Below are positions 1 to 9,017 of a stretch of DNA of 64,000 nucleotides, piece after piece. Position 1 is the stretch's first letter. Each line of letters opens with the position of its first letter. The notes beneath the pieces were generated by a model that ran no database searches, was not told the origin of the DNA, and saw only the letters and a program-made list of their open reading frames with translations. Origin of the DNA: Rhizomicrobium sp. (GTDB taxonomy: Bacteria > Pseudomonadota > Alphaproteobacteria > Micropepsales > Micropepsaceae); the NCBI GenBank assembly GCA_037200045.1, contig JBBCHM010000002.1, positions 310,001 to 374,000 of the forward strand, written 5' to 3'. The position numbers and the translations under genes were made by a program.

Positions 1-460
1 TCTCGGTCGCGATGTCGAACAGCTTCTGGTTCTTGGCCTCGCACGCCGTCGCGCTTTTCTTGGCGACGTCGAGATCGGTCGCGAGCTGCGCACGCGCGCC
101 CTCGGCAGCGCGCGCGGTCTCGGCTGCCGTGTTGTAGGCCGCCTGCCATCTGGCCGCGGTCTGGTTCTGGCCCGCCAATCGGCGGTTAAATTCGGCGGCC
201 GCCCGCGCATAGGCCGCGCCGGCGTCGCTGGTCCGTTCGCCGCTTCCGCCCTCCGAGCGCAGTTTGGCGGCGTCCTGCTGTGCGGCCGCGAGCTTGGCCT
301 GAAGCGATGCGATCTGTTCCTGGGCGTCGCTCAATTGCGCCGTGACGCCGCGCAGGGCATCGCGCAGCCGGGCTTCGGTCGCGTCGTCCGCCCCCGCAGG
401 CGCGGTAGCGAACACGATCAGGACACAGAACGCCGCGAGGTATTTCGTTGCGCGCGTCAT
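1..460 (-). CDS. exported coiled-coil protein, 3' end outside window
   Basis: The reading frame begins with an ATG at 460 that shares bases with the TGA of the porin gene (TGATG), so the two are translationally coupled. The first 25 or so residues form a signal peptide (MTRATKYLAAFCVLIVFATA then PAGA). The rest is an Ala/Gln/Arg/Glu-rich heptad pattern (DALRGVTAQLSDAQEQIASL and onward), typical of a periplasmic coiled coil. It is cut off by the left edge of the window, so total length and any C-terminal domain are unknown. Being last in a TonB/ExbB/ExbD/porin run, it may be a periplasmic spacer or scaffold for that system; this is inference only. Confidence 0.6.
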   Translation of the reverse strand, partial: MTRATKYLAAFCVLIVFATAPAGADDATEARLRDALRGVTAQLSDAQEQIASLQAKLAAAQQDAAKLRSEGGSGERTSDAGAAYARAAAEFNRRLAGQNQTAARWQAAYNTAAETARAAEGARAQLATDLDVAKKSATACEAKNQKLFDIATE

Positions 461-2271
461 CAGAACCTCGTCCCGATATCGAATTGGACGATGTCCACGG
501 CATATGGCGGACCGGCGATGCTGTCGGCGCTCAACCAGCGGACGCTTGTGTAGACGTTGGAGGACAGCGCCAGACTGCCGCCGACGATGTAGCCCTGAAG
601 GTTCGTGCCGCCGAGGCCGAAATCGGAATCCGTCAGGCCGTCGATGACGGCGTCGGATTCGAGATGCTTATAACCGATGTTGACATTCCAGTCCCAGGCA
701 TGGGCTAGCGTCGGCGCGCCGAACGTGCTGCGGACGAAATAGCCGGTGTCGCCACCGGCGAAGGGACCGATCGTTCCGCCGGCCGGAATGCTGCCGCGGT
801 TGTTGACCGCAACAGCCGCGATCCCGCTCTTCTGAAACGCCAGATTCTTGACGCCCTCGGCATCGATCAGGATGTGGAAAGGATCGAAATGCGCGATATC
901 GAGCCGGCCGGTCACCGCAAGCTCGTGATAGCCAGTGGCGAGGCCATAATATTGGAACTGATCGATCGTGCCGAAATCGTTGGCGGCGGTCGGTACGATC
1001 AGTCTGAGCGGCATATAAGTATTGCCACGCTGCGCGAAGGACGGACGCGTATCGTCGGTATCGCAGGCATCAGCCGCGTTGACGATCGTGCAGGGACTGG
1101 AGAGGTGTCCCCGCACATTGTCGAAGTCGTAGTAGGCGACACCGAATTGCAGATCGGAGGCGCGGCCGAACTTCCAGTCGAAGCCGACCTGGCCCGCGAA
1201 CATATATTTATCGTCGCTTTTGAACTTCGCCGGCTGGTTCGAAGCGAAATTTAGATCGGTGTTGAACACCGCGAATGCGCCGATAGTCGCAAAGGGCGAG
1301 AACCTGCCGATCGCGAACTTCTCGTGCATTGCCACGCCGTCGAAATTGAGATCGTCGTCGTAGATGAGATCGGTCGAGAGAAACGGATTCTCGAAACGGC
1401 CGACCGTGGCGGACAGTGTCTGTTCCTCCGTATCGACGGGCGCGAATTTGATCCAGGCGCGGTCGAGCCAGATCGAATATTTGCTGAAATCGCCGCCCGA
1501 AGCGCCGAGGCTCTGGTTGGTCGAGACCGGCGAATTGCTGTCGCCCGTCGCGATGCGCACGCCGGCGGAGAAATCCTCGCCGAGATCGGCGTCCAGCGCC
1601 AGGCGGGCGCGCAGCCGGAAGCGGTTGCGGTTCTGGTCGACATTCAGCTCCGGCGGGAAATTGGGATTGCTGATGGCCGATACGTCGAACGGATTGCCGG
1701 TGTTGATGGCATTGAAATTCGGGAAGCTGCCCGTGTTGTCGTTGCCGTGCGGAAACAGATCACCTTCGTAGCGGGTGCGGATGTCGCCCGACAGGCGGAT
1801 GTTGTGGATCCAGCCCGGCACGGCATCGGGCGCGGCCCAATGACCGGCGCGCGCCTCGGCCATCACCTTGTCGCGGACATTGTCCTCGATTTGTTTGCGC
1901 ACGATCTCCGGTACATAGGTGACGTGGACCGCGCCGTCCGCCGGCGGAACCGTCGCGACGGAAGATGGCGCGGCGGCGGCAGCAGAGGGTCCTACTGCCG
2001 CCGCCGCAACCGACGAAGCCGGAGGCCGGGCAGATGCGGCTTCGTCATTGGCTTGCTTGATGAGCGCGTCGGCATCCTGACGGGAGATGATCCCGCGCTT
2101 CACCAGCAGATTGACAAGATTGATGGTCGAATTGGTCGATGCCCCGCCGCTGGCGGACGCGGCCTGCACCGGTGTCATCGAGACGGCCAGAGCAAGCGCC
2201 GCGACGCCGCATAACAAGGCGGCAACAATCGGCTTGGTCTTGCTACAGGAGAGCGACTTGGCATTGGACAT
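460..2271 (-). CDS. putative outer-membrane porin (Porin_5-like)
   Basis: About 603 residues. The chosen ATG at 2271 has AAGGGGA at a workable distance; the in-frame TTG nine bases earlier sits too close to it. After a signal peptide (hydrophobic run ending near VQA) comes a short region predicting helix (LLVKRGIISRQDADALIKQA) and an Ala/Pro-rich linker. From about residue 150 there is a long beta-barrel with alternating aromatic and charged strands (RNRFRLRARLALDADLGEDF, then WLDRAWIKF) ending in the terminal Phe typical of outer-membrane proteins (FDIGTRF). This matches the putative porin family often found beside ExbB/ExbD/TonB genes. Substrate unknown. It lies 35 bp after tonB and overlaps the next gene. 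Confidence 0.75.
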   Translation of the reverse strand: MSNAKSLSCSKTKPIVAALLCGVAALALAVSMTPVQAASASGGASTNSTINLVNLLVKRGIISRQDADALIKQANDEAASARPPASSVAAAAVGPSAAAAAPSSVATVPPADGAVHVTYVPEIVRKQIEDNVRDKVMAEARAGHWAAPDAVPGWIHNIRLSGDIRTRYEGDLFPHGNDNTGSFPNFNAINTGNPFDVSAISNPNFPPELNVDQNRNRFRLRARLALDADLGEDFSAGVRIATGDSNSPVSTNQSLGASGGDFSKYSIWLDRAWIKFAPVDTEEQTLSATVGRFENPFLSTDLIYDDDLNFDGVAMHEKFAIGRFSPFATIGAFAVFNTDLNFASNQPAKFKSDDKYMFAGQVGFDWKFGRASDLQFGVAYYDFDNVRGHLSSPCTIVNAADACDTDDTRPSFAQRGNTYMPLRLIVPTAANDFGTIDQFQYYGLATGYHELAVTGRLDIAHFDPFHILIDAEGVKNLAFQKSGIAAVAVNNRGSIPAGGTIGPFAGGDTGYFVRSTFGAPTLAHAWDWNVNIGYKHLESDAVIDGLTDSDFGLGGTNLQGYIVGGSLALSSNVYTSVRWLSADSIAGPPYAVDIVQFDIGTRF

Positions 2272-2306
2272 CGAATTCAATTCCCCTTGAAATGTTCGCG
2301 GCCGCG

Positions 2307-2987
2307 TCAGCCGGGTCTTTGCGCGACGTTGCGCATCACGATGGGCATGGGCATGTCTTTGGGCGGCGGCTCGCGCAGCGTGAGACCGACGAAGACGTCG
2401 TTCTCGAGGGCCCGATCTAGCTCCGGATCGCCGGTGGAGGAACTGAGGCGCACGCGCTGGATATGGCCCTCGGAATCCGCCCAGATGCTGATCTGAACGC
2501 TGAACCTGGAGCGCCGCGTCTTGGGATTGTTGCGCAGGGCCTCGGAAATCTGCTCCTGCACGATGCTGGCGTACCAGCCCCAGCGGCTGCCGCCGCCGCC
2601 ATCCAGGATACCATTGCCGCCGGGCGATCCGCCGAGATTGAAGCTGTCGCCCGGGCCGACCGCGGTGGTGTCCAGACCCAAGGGCCCCTTGGCCGGCGTG
2701 TTGGGCTTGGTCGTATCGACATGCTCCTGCTTGATTTCCGGCGTGATCATCTTGGGCTGGGTGATCATTTTCGGTTCGGGCAAGGGCTGCTGCTGCGGCG
2801 GAGGGGCCGGCGGCGGCGGCACGATCTTCACCATCGTGAATTCCGTCACCTTGCGCACCGGCTGGTCGCTGCTCCCGAGGAAGTAGCCCGCAACGCCAAG
2901 GACGAGCACGACCGCCGCGGCCGCGATGAAAGCGGAGCGATGCCGGCGGAACAGCCCCCCTTCGTCCTCCACATAAATCTCAGCCAT
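2307..2987 (-). CDS. TonB-family energy transducer
   Basis: A 226-residue protein with a short cytoplasmic N-terminus, one membrane helix (about residues 18-38, FIAAAAVVLVLGVAGYF) and a proline-rich periplasmic stretch (PPPPAPPPQQQPLPEPK). A C-terminal TonB-like domain follows from about residue 135 (ISEALRNNPKTRRSRFSVQI, then REPPPKDMPMPIVMRNV). It would couple the ExbB/ExbD proton channel encoded just upstream to an outer-membrane partner. The adjacent porin and the TpsB transporter are the local candidates. It starts 15 bp after exbD, so it is co-transcribed. It is the first of three TonB-C-like proteins in this cluster. Confidence 0.85.
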   Translation of the reverse strand: MAEIYVEDEGGLFRRHRSAFIAAAAVVLVLGVAGYFLGSSDQPVRKVTEFTMVKIVPPPPAPPPQQQPLPEPKMITQPKMITPEIKQEHVDTTKPNTPAKGPLGLDTTAVGPGDSFNLGGSPGGNGILDGGGGSRWGWYASIVQEQISEALRNNPKTRRSRFSVQISIWADSEGHIQRVRLSSSTGDPELDRALENDVFVGLTLREPPPKDMPMPIVMRNVAQRPG

Positions 2988-3002
2988 CGCGCGCCGCTCC
3001 CA

Positions 3003-3407
3003 TCATTTCGTCAGCGGCTTGGTCGCGAGCCCGACCTGGGTGATGTTGAGACGCCCGAGCAGGTCGAGCACATCCATCACGGTCTGGTATTGCGTCTGGC
3101 CATCACCCTTGATCACGACGGGAAAGTCCGGCGTCAGCGCTTTTTGCTGGATCAGACGCTGTTCCAGCTCCGGCAACGTGACGGGCACGGTGTCGAGGAA
3201 GATCTTGCCGTCATTGGTGATCGAGATCGCCTTGGTCTTGTTCTCGGTCAGGCTGGGCTGGGCGCTGGCGCGCGGCAGGTTGACCTTCATGCCCTGCACC
3301 GATGCCGTGGTCATGATGATGAAGATGATCAGCAGCACATAGGCGAGGTCCAACATCGGCGTGATGTTGATGTCGTCATAGGGCTTGTTTTCGGGCTGGA
3401 GCTGCAT
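3003..3407 (-). CDS. exbD: ExbD/TolR-type biopolymer transport protein
   Basis: 134 residues, the usual ExbD length. The N-terminus contains the family signature NITPMLDLAYVLLIIFIIMT, with the conserved membrane Asp (D18) that takes part in proton conduction, followed by one membrane helix and a periplasmic domain ending in the typical pattern VVIKGDGQTQYQTVMDVLDL. It starts one base after the stop codon of the ExbB-like gene and ends 15 bp before tonB, giving the order exbB-exbD-tonB. The family works as an inner-membrane complex with ExbB that energises TonB. The assignment as ExbD rather than TolR rests on the adjacent TonB. Confidence 0.9.
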   Translation of the reverse strand: MQLQPENKPYDDINITPMLDLAYVLLIIFIIMTTASVQGMKVNLPRASAQPSLTENKTKAISITNDGKIFLDTVPVTLPELEQRLIQQKALTPDFPVVIKGDGQTQYQTVMDVLDLLGRLNITQVGLATKPLTK

Positions 3408-3408
3408 C

Positions 3409-5280
3409 TCAGCCGCCCGCCTGGCCGCTGTAGAACTCGGCCATCTTCGTCGTGAACTCGTCGACGAAGACCTGCATGTCGCTGGTCAGGTCGCGGATGC
3501 GCGAAGTGAGATAGTTGTAGCCAAACAGCGCCGGTATCGCGACGATGAGGCCGGCGACCGTCGCCACCAGCGCCGCTGCGATACCGGGCGCGATGGCGTT
3601 GACGTTCACGTCGCCCGAAGCGGCGATCGACGCGAAGGTGATCATCACGCCGATCACCGTGCCGAGCAGGCCGAGGAACGGTCCGCCGGAGATCGCGATG
3701 GTGAGCAGCACCATCTGGCGATTGAGCCTCTGGATCTCGCGCACCAATCCGCTGTCGAGCGCGGCGCGGATCGCCGCGATGGATTGGGCGGAGAGCGTCC
3801 GCGAGCGCACGCCCGCGAAGCGGCGGCGCAGTTCCTCCGCCCCGACATGGTAGATGCGATAGAGCGACGAATTTCGGACCATGTTCTTGTCCGCCGCCGT
3901 CACCTTGCCGCTGAGCCCCGCGATCGCTTCGGCACCGCCCTGGTCGAGCACGGTGAGATCGGCGGCGACTTCGCGGAAGCTCGTGAGGAAATGACCGTTG
4001 GCTCTGGCGAGTTTCGAGAGATAGGAGGCCTTGTCGACCATCACCACCCAACTCAGCGCCGCCATGACCATCAGGATGCCGATCACCACCCAGCCGTCGA
4101 GCGTCACGGATTTCAGGATCACCGTGAGATAGCCGGACATCCAGCTCGCGCTTTCCTCGTCCACGCTCGAGGTGAGGAACTTGCCGTTGTCGCCGCCCTG
4201 CCCGACTGCCGCAACCTTGATGAACCCTGCCGGATGCGCCGTCCTGGAGATTTCCAGTTCGTCCATCTCACCGACGAACCCACCTGTTGGGGCTGCAGTA
4301 GGCGGCGTGCTGGACTGATCGGTCGCCGCGGGCTGCGCCGGCGCCGCAGTGTCGCCGCCGATCACGGCGGCGCCAGCGAGCGCCGGAATGCCGACAGCCA
4401 GCCCGCCGGCCTGTGCGCCGTCGACGAATAGCGTGATCCGCGGACCGGACGCGACGACCGCGATATGGTGCCAGCCATTGGGCGGCAGCGCCGCGTTGGG
4501 CGCGCTGCGCTGCGTGCCGGCCGCGCTCGTCACCGCGACGAAGGGAGCGCCATTATCGACGCCGATCAGGAAGGCATTCGCGCCATCCCTGCGGCTGAAC
4601 AGGATCGCGCCAGGCTGCGGCGCGCCCGTCTTGATCCAGGCCGACCAGGTCAGCGCCTGACCGTCCGCCCAGGACAGCGACTGCGATGCCGGCAGATGAA
4701 GCAGGGTCTGACCATCGAGCCGCAGGCCGCCCGCGATCAGCGACCCGTCGACCGCTATGCCCGCGCCCTGCGCATTGTTCGCCCATTGCGTGAAGTCGCG
4801 CGCCGGACCGCCCTTCTCACCGAAATGGTAGACGAGGACCGTGTCGGGGTCGTAGCTGCCCTTGGCGTCGTCGGCCGCAGACGCTTTGGCGTTGCCATAA
4901 TAGAGATAGACGCTGGTCTGGGCGCCCGGCTTCAGATCGGGCACGCTCACCCAGACGAAAGCCTCGCCGAGTAGGCTGTCGAACTTCTCAACATGGAATT
5001 TGAGCGGCGTCGCGTCGTCGCCGGCGACGAAGCGGATGTCGCTGCCGTCCGGCTTGACCTTGTCGAACTTGAAATTGCCAGCATGCAGCCGCACTAGGAC
5101 CGGCGTGGTGCCGATCGGACCGTCGATATTGGCGCCGGCGGCGCTGGTATCGAGCGTGATCTTCTCGCGGTCCGACCAGTCGCCATTCCACCAGGCGTAA
5201 GCGGGTGTCGGCACCGCCGCCAGGAGTAAGGTCACTCCCAGCGTCAGGATAGCCAGAAACTTGTTTCGCACTCGCTGCAT
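3409..5280 (-). CDS. ExbB/TolQ proton channel with N-terminal DUF2341-LamG region
   Basis: About 623 residues, roughly three times a normal ExbB. I start it at the ATG at 5280, which gives a clean signal peptide (MQRVRNKFLAILTLGVTLLL, cleavage near AYA) with GGGGCGG upstream; a longer in-frame start would overlap tpsB. A DUF2341 domain (WWNGDWSDREKITLD to VYLYYGNAK) follows, then a LamG/concanavalin-like fold (about residues 145-345, WSAWIKTGAPQPGAILFSRR). The MotA/TolQ/ExbB domain occupies about residues 400-620 with its membrane helices (VLLTIAISGGPFLGLLGTVI). The fusion places a carbohydrate-binding-type module in the periplasm on the motor itself. The arrangement recurs beside FhaC-type transporters in proteobacteria as far as I recall. 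Its ligand is unknown. Confidence 0.85.
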   Translation of the reverse strand: MQRVRNKFLAILTLGVTLLLAAVPTPAYAWWNGDWSDREKITLDTSAAGANIDGPIGTTPVLVRLHAGNFKFDKVKPDGSDIRFVAGDDATPLKFHVEKFDSLLGEAFVWVSVPDLKPGAQTSVYLYYGNAKASAADDAKGSYDPDTVLVYHFGEKGGPARDFTQWANNAQGAGIAVDGSLIAGGLRLDGQTLLHLPASQSLSWADGQALTWSAWIKTGAPQPGAILFSRRDGANAFLIGVDNGAPFVAVTSAAGTQRSAPNAALPPNGWHHIAVVASGPRITLFVDGAQAGGLAVGIPALAGAAVIGGDTAAPAQPAATDQSSTPPTAAPTGGFVGEMDELEISRTAHPAGFIKVAAVGQGGDNGKFLTSSVDEESASWMSGYLTVILKSVTLDGWVVIGILMVMAALSWVVMVDKASYLSKLARANGHFLTSFREVAADLTVLDQGGAEAIAGLSGKVTAADKNMVRNSSLYRIYHVGAEELRRRFAGVRSRTLSAQSIAAIRAALDSGLVREIQRLNRQMVLLTIAISGGPFLGLLGTVIGVMITFASIAASGDVNVNAIAPGIAAALVATVAGLIVAIPALFGYNYLTSRIRDLTSDMQVFVDEFTTKMAEFYSGQAGG

Positions 5281-5351
5281 GACCGCCCCAACCCGAATGT
5301 GTGTTTCAAACATTTGTCTTCGATGCTCCCGGCCCAAGCCGCCCATGGACT

Positions 5352-7031
5352 TCAAAAATCGACCCAGGCGCGCAGGCTCAATCGCGTCTGCCCGGCTTTC
5401 GTGGAGGTTTGCGTGATGAGCGGCACACCGGCGTCCACCGAACCGTTGAGGTGATGGAACAACTCGAACCGCGTGCCGCCGCCGACGCTCAGCAGCGGGA
5501 AAAACGCCTTCTGATCCGGCAGCGGCTGGTTGATCGTCAGCATGCCGCCATCGGTGAAGCCGTAGATTCGCCAGTCGCTGATGAAGAACTTGTCGCCGGT
5601 CTTTCCGAAGAGGCCCGGCAGATAGGGACTTCTGAGCTCGAACGTGCCGAGGCCGCCATTGTCACCGAGCGTTTCGGATTCGAGATAGCCGCGTACCGTG
5701 TCTAGGCCGCCGCCGCTCAACTCCTCGGCGCTCACCAGCGGCTCGTCGGACAATTGACCCTGAACCTTCACATAAGCCTGAAAGCCGAGGGGCAGATCCT
5801 GCGCACGCGACAAGTCGGCACGGAAATAGATGAAATCGCCGGACGCCTTGAAGCGTTTGGTGTCGAACGCCACCGGATCGCTGCCGAGCCCGCGTAAGTG
5901 GAACGTGACGCTCGTATCCAGCTGCGTCAGCGCACCGTCCTGCGCCCACGTCGCGCTGTAGGCCGCCGTCAGCGGATAATAGGTGATCGGTGCTTGAACG
6001 GTCTGGCCGCCCAGCGTCACGCCCTGGTCGAAATGCTTGTAGTCGAAGCCGAGGCTCAGCGTATGGAAGAAGCCATCCTCGTAGGGCAGCGTAAAGATCG
6101 CGCGTGCGCCGGCGATCTCGCCGCGGCCCGCGACATTGATGTCGCCGATCGTCGAGACGTCGCTGTCCTGTTTGACGCCGTAGGCCAGCAGGCTGAGCCA
6201 GCTGATCCCGGGAATGCGCGCCAGATAGGACAGGGAATAGACTTCGGCGTCCGACGGACGCTCCGGCGCGACCTGATAGGTGAAACTCAGTGAATGACCG
6301 AGCTGCCACAGATTGTCGTAGTGCACCGTCGCGTTCAGGCGCGTGTGCGTCGTATCAGAACTGTAGCGATTGTTAATTTCGAGGTTCGCGTGCAGCGGCA
6401 GCGTGTCATCGACATTGAGATCGACATCGACGGTGCCGGGCGTTTCGCCGGCGCGCAGCGCGGGCGTCACGCGGCGGTCGGGCTGCTGGTTGAGCGCGAC
6501 GATGTCCCGCTGCACGTCGTTGAAATTGGGCGTGGTGCCTTCGGCGAGCGAGGGCGCGTCCTGTCGGATCGCGTCGGGGAGAAAATAACGGGCGCCGTTG
6601 ACGCGCAGCCGGCCGACAGTGCCTTCGACAACCTTGAGCGTAACAACGCCGCCGCTGACGCGCTGCGGTGGCACTTGGACCGCGACGGTCTGATAGCCTT
6701 TCGCCTTGTAGACGGCCTCCAACGCGGCGCGGGCTTTTTCGACATCGTCGGTCGTGCGGCCGGGCCCCAGAAAGGGATAGACCGCAGTTTCGACATCGTC
6801 CTGCGGCAGCAAATGCTCGCCTTCGATGCGATATTCGTTGATGTCCAGATGCAGCGGCGCCGACGGAGCCGCAGGCGGCTGAGGCGGCGTCGGTTGTGCA
6901 GGGGCCGGTACGGGACTGGACGCAGGCACAGCGCTTTGAGCGGCAACAGCGTCGCCGGCAAACCCGCACGCAATCGCCGACCCCATCAGCACGGCGATTG
7001 ATACGCCTCGCCTACGCACAACAATCGCCAC
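5352..7031 (-). CDS. TpsB/ShlB/FhaC-family two-partner secretion transporter
   Basis: 559 residues from a GTG start at 7031 that leads into a signal peptide (cleavage near AVA, residue 30). POTRA-like repeats follow (INEYRIEGEHLLPQDDVETA; GYQTVAVQVPPQRVSGGVVT), then a 16-strand-type barrel. The loop-6 signature VRGY is present in GGGLDTVRGYLESE, and the protein ends in the terminal Phe of an outer-membrane protein (WVDF). Members of this family export a large TpsA exoprotein through the outer membrane. No TpsA gene is visible inside the window; it may lie beyond the left edge. The gene is followed 71 bp later by the ExbB fusion, which suggests that secretion here is linked to TonB energy. Confidence 0.9.
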   Translation of the reverse strand: MAIVVRRRGVSIAVLMGSAIACGFAGDAVAAQSAVPASSPVPAPAQPTPPQPPAAPSAPLHLDINEYRIEGEHLLPQDDVETAVYPFLGPGRTTDDVEKARAALEAVYKAKGYQTVAVQVPPQRVSGGVVTLKVVEGTVGRLRVNGARYFLPDAIRQDAPSLAEGTTPNFNDVQRDIVALNQQPDRRVTPALRAGETPGTVDVDLNVDDTLPLHANLEINNRYSSDTTHTRLNATVHYDNLWQLGHSLSFTYQVAPERPSDAEVYSLSYLARIPGISWLSLLAYGVKQDSDVSTIGDINVAGRGEIAGARAIFTLPYEDGFFHTLSLGFDYKHFDQGVTLGGQTVQAPITYYPLTAAYSATWAQDGALTQLDTSVTFHLRGLGSDPVAFDTKRFKASGDFIYFRADLSRAQDLPLGFQAYVKVQGQLSDEPLVSAEELSGGGLDTVRGYLESETLGDNGGLGTFELRSPYLPGLFGKTGDKFFISDWRIYGFTDGGMLTINQPLPDQKAFFPLLSVGGGTRFELFHHLNGSVDAGVPLITQTSTKAGQTRLSLRAWVDF

Positions 7032-7285
7032 CGCCCTACCCTCAATCCGACAGACATCGTTCGCAGCCGCTGCTCTTTTGCGGACGCGTCAAAACCAACC
7101 CCGACAGGCAACTGCAATTCTGCGGGCCGAAATTTCGCCCGCACATTCCCTTAACGATGTGGAGGACACATCAACGACGACGAATGCATTCGCGAACGCG
7201 TCGAACGCCCTCTCGACCGGCCTCTCATTCCTAATGACAAGCAGGCGCGATCAAACGCGAAGGTCGGAATCGTGAATTTTTTGCG

Positions 7286-8266
7286 TCAGCTAACCAGAAC
7301 GATGCCGGCCGGCAGTTCCGTGATTTGAGCGCCGAGCTTTTGCAGCTGGGCAAAGACGCCATCGATGTGATTGATCTGCAAAATGCCGTTGAATGTCCGG
7401 CGCGCCAATTGCTGATTGACGAGGACGATCCGGCCCGGGCGGTAGCGATTAACCACGTCGAGCATCTGCGCCAGCGGCTGATCGCGAAAAATCAGCAAGC
7501 CCCTGCGCCATGCCGTTGCGGCCTCTGCATCCGAAGCGGTGCCGGCGCCCAACGCATCGGTGGTATAGGTCAGTTGCTGCCCCGATCGAATTTGCGTGGC
7601 GCGTTCGCGTTGCGCGATTTCGACCGTGCCCGTTACGCAAGTCACGCAGACGGTATCGCCATCGCTACGCACGTCGAAATTCGCCTGCGTGGCGGTCGCT
7701 TTTCCGGTTCCCGCAACGACCGTGAAGGCGTTCGACGGCGGGAGGTTTGCCGTGAAGGCTGCTTCGCCGGAGATCAGTTCGACCCGCGGCTTGATCTGCG
7801 CTGAACGCACGGCGATGCTGGTTTGCGTGTTCAATTCCAGCAAGAGGCCCGTCGTCAACATGACTTGGCGCCGTTCCCCCTTGCCGGTCCGATAATCGGC
7901 GGACAATTCCGCGAGCGACGGCCACAGGCCCAATTGCGGTCCGGCAAAAAATGCGCCGGCGACCGAGGCCGCAATCGCTCCCCCCAGCAAAGCGCGACGG
8001 CCGACGAGTCTATTGGAATGCGGGATGTGCGTGCCGGCCGCCGTTTGCGGCATCAGGGCGAGTTCTCGCCCAGCGGCCCGCAACGCCAATCTCAGTCTGA
8101 GGGCCTCGTTGAACGCCGCGACATGGGCGGGACTGCGAGCCTGCCAGCGCATCAGCGCATCGGCATCGGCCTCGGTTGCCGCGCCGGATGTCAGCCGCAC
8201 GATCCACTCCAGGCTTTCGCCCATCAGCGGATCGAGCACAGCCTTGTTATCGGCGGGATCGCTCAT
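7286..8266 (-). CDS. FecR-type anti-sigma/sigma regulator
   Basis: 326 residues. The N-terminal DUF4880-type region (EWIVRLTSGAATEADADALM then WQARSPAHVAAFNEA) is the cytoplasmic sigma-binding part. A single membrane helix (about residues 92-112, RALLGGAIAASVAGAFFAG) follows a twin-arginine-like GRR. The FecR periplasmic domain (YRTGKGERRQVMLTTGLLLE, then VELISGEAAFTA) and a C-terminal STN-like segment (GLLIFRDQPLAQMLDVVNRY) come last. In this family the periplasmic domain receives a signal from an outer-membrane receptor and releases or activates the ECF sigma factor, which is encoded 117 bp upstream. A 254-bp gap separates it from tpsB, so tpsB may have its own promoter there. Confidence 0.88.
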   Translation of the reverse strand: MSDPADNKAVLDPLMGESLEWIVRLTSGAATEADADALMRWQARSPAHVAAFNEALRLRLALRAAGRELALMPQTAAGTHIPHSNRLVGRRALLGGAIAASVAGAFFAGPQLGLWPSLAELSADYRTGKGERRQVMLTTGLLLELNTQTSIAVRSAQIKPRVELISGEAAFTANLPPSNAFTVVAGTGKATATQANFDVRSDGDTVCVTCVTGTVEIAQRERATQIRSGQQLTYTTDALGAGTASDAEAATAWRRGLLIFRDQPLAQMLDVVNRYRPGRIVLVNQQLARRTFNGILQINHIDGVFAQLQKLGAQITELPAGIVLVS

Positions 8267-8383
8267 GCCTGGTCAAATTCCCCCCGTCTTCCCTGGCGCG
8301 TGCGTCGCAACAGGACTGTTGGTGCACAAGCGACCGAAACCTCTACTCATAAGGACAACGCAGGCCGGCCATTAGCGAATATT

Positions 8384-8914
8384 TTATTGCCGTTTGAGCC
8401 GCAAGAGACAGTGTTCGAGGGCGTCTTTGAGCTCGATCTGGACCGTCCGCACGGTAATCCCGAAGCGCCGTGCGATCTCCTGGTGCGAAATCTCGTCCAT
8501 CCAGGAGGCGATGAAGATCTCCCGGCGGCGAGCGGGCAGCTCGTTAAGGGCGCGCTTCAGCACCTCGATTTCGGAGCGTGCTTCGGCGGCTCTCGCGGGG
8601 CCCGGTGCCTCGTCGGCGATTTCCAGCAGCATATCGGTTTCGGAAACGCTCAACCGCCGGCTCTCGGAAACCCTGCGATTGGCCGCGATGTTGAGGGCCA
8701 TGCGCAAAAGATAGGCTTTCGGACTGCGCACCGGCCCGATTTCAGTACCGCTTTCCAGGCGCAAGAACGTGTCTTGCAATGCTTCCCGCGCAAGCTCCGA
8801 GGAGCCCAGCCGACGGGTCAGCCATTGCGCGAAATCCTCATAGCCGGCCAGGAGGAGATTGCGCAACGCAGCCCTATTCGACTCTGCCACTGCGTACCCC
8901 ACCAGGTCCAACAT
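8384..8914 (-). CDS. ECF-type RNA polymerase sigma factor (FecI-like)
   Basis: About 176 residues from the ATG at 8914; a longer TTG start at 8986 is possible but adds sequence outside the conserved domains. Region 2 is visible as EDFAQWLTRRLGSSELAREA with the following LRMALNIAANRR. Region 4 is ELPARRREIFIASWMDEISH with the helix-turn-helix ISHQEIARRFGITVRTVQIE. It pairs with the FecR gene downstream and is expected to drive envelope genes, plausibly this cluster itself. No promoter consensus for it could be fixed by eye. Confidence 0.88.
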   Translation of the reverse strand: MLDLVGYAVAESNRAALRNLLLAGYEDFAQWLTRRLGSSELAREALQDTFLRLESGTEIGPVRSPKAYLLRMALNIAANRRVSESRRLSVSETDMLLEIADEAPGPARAAEARSEIEVLKRALNELPARRREIFIASWMDEISHQEIARRFGITVRTVQIELKDALEHCLLRLKRQ

Positions 8915-9017
8915 CCCGAAGCGGCACGGCTGACGCGACAGCCAAGCCACGGCCGGAACGGACGCTATTTGGCCGAACCTAGTCAAGGCCGCTTACGCAG
9001 CTAACATCGGTCGACGT

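Noticed and set aside
3385..4431. Long plus-strand frame opposite the ExbB fusion
   Set aside because: His/Arg/Asp-rich composition without motif; the minus strand has clear domains and an operon context.
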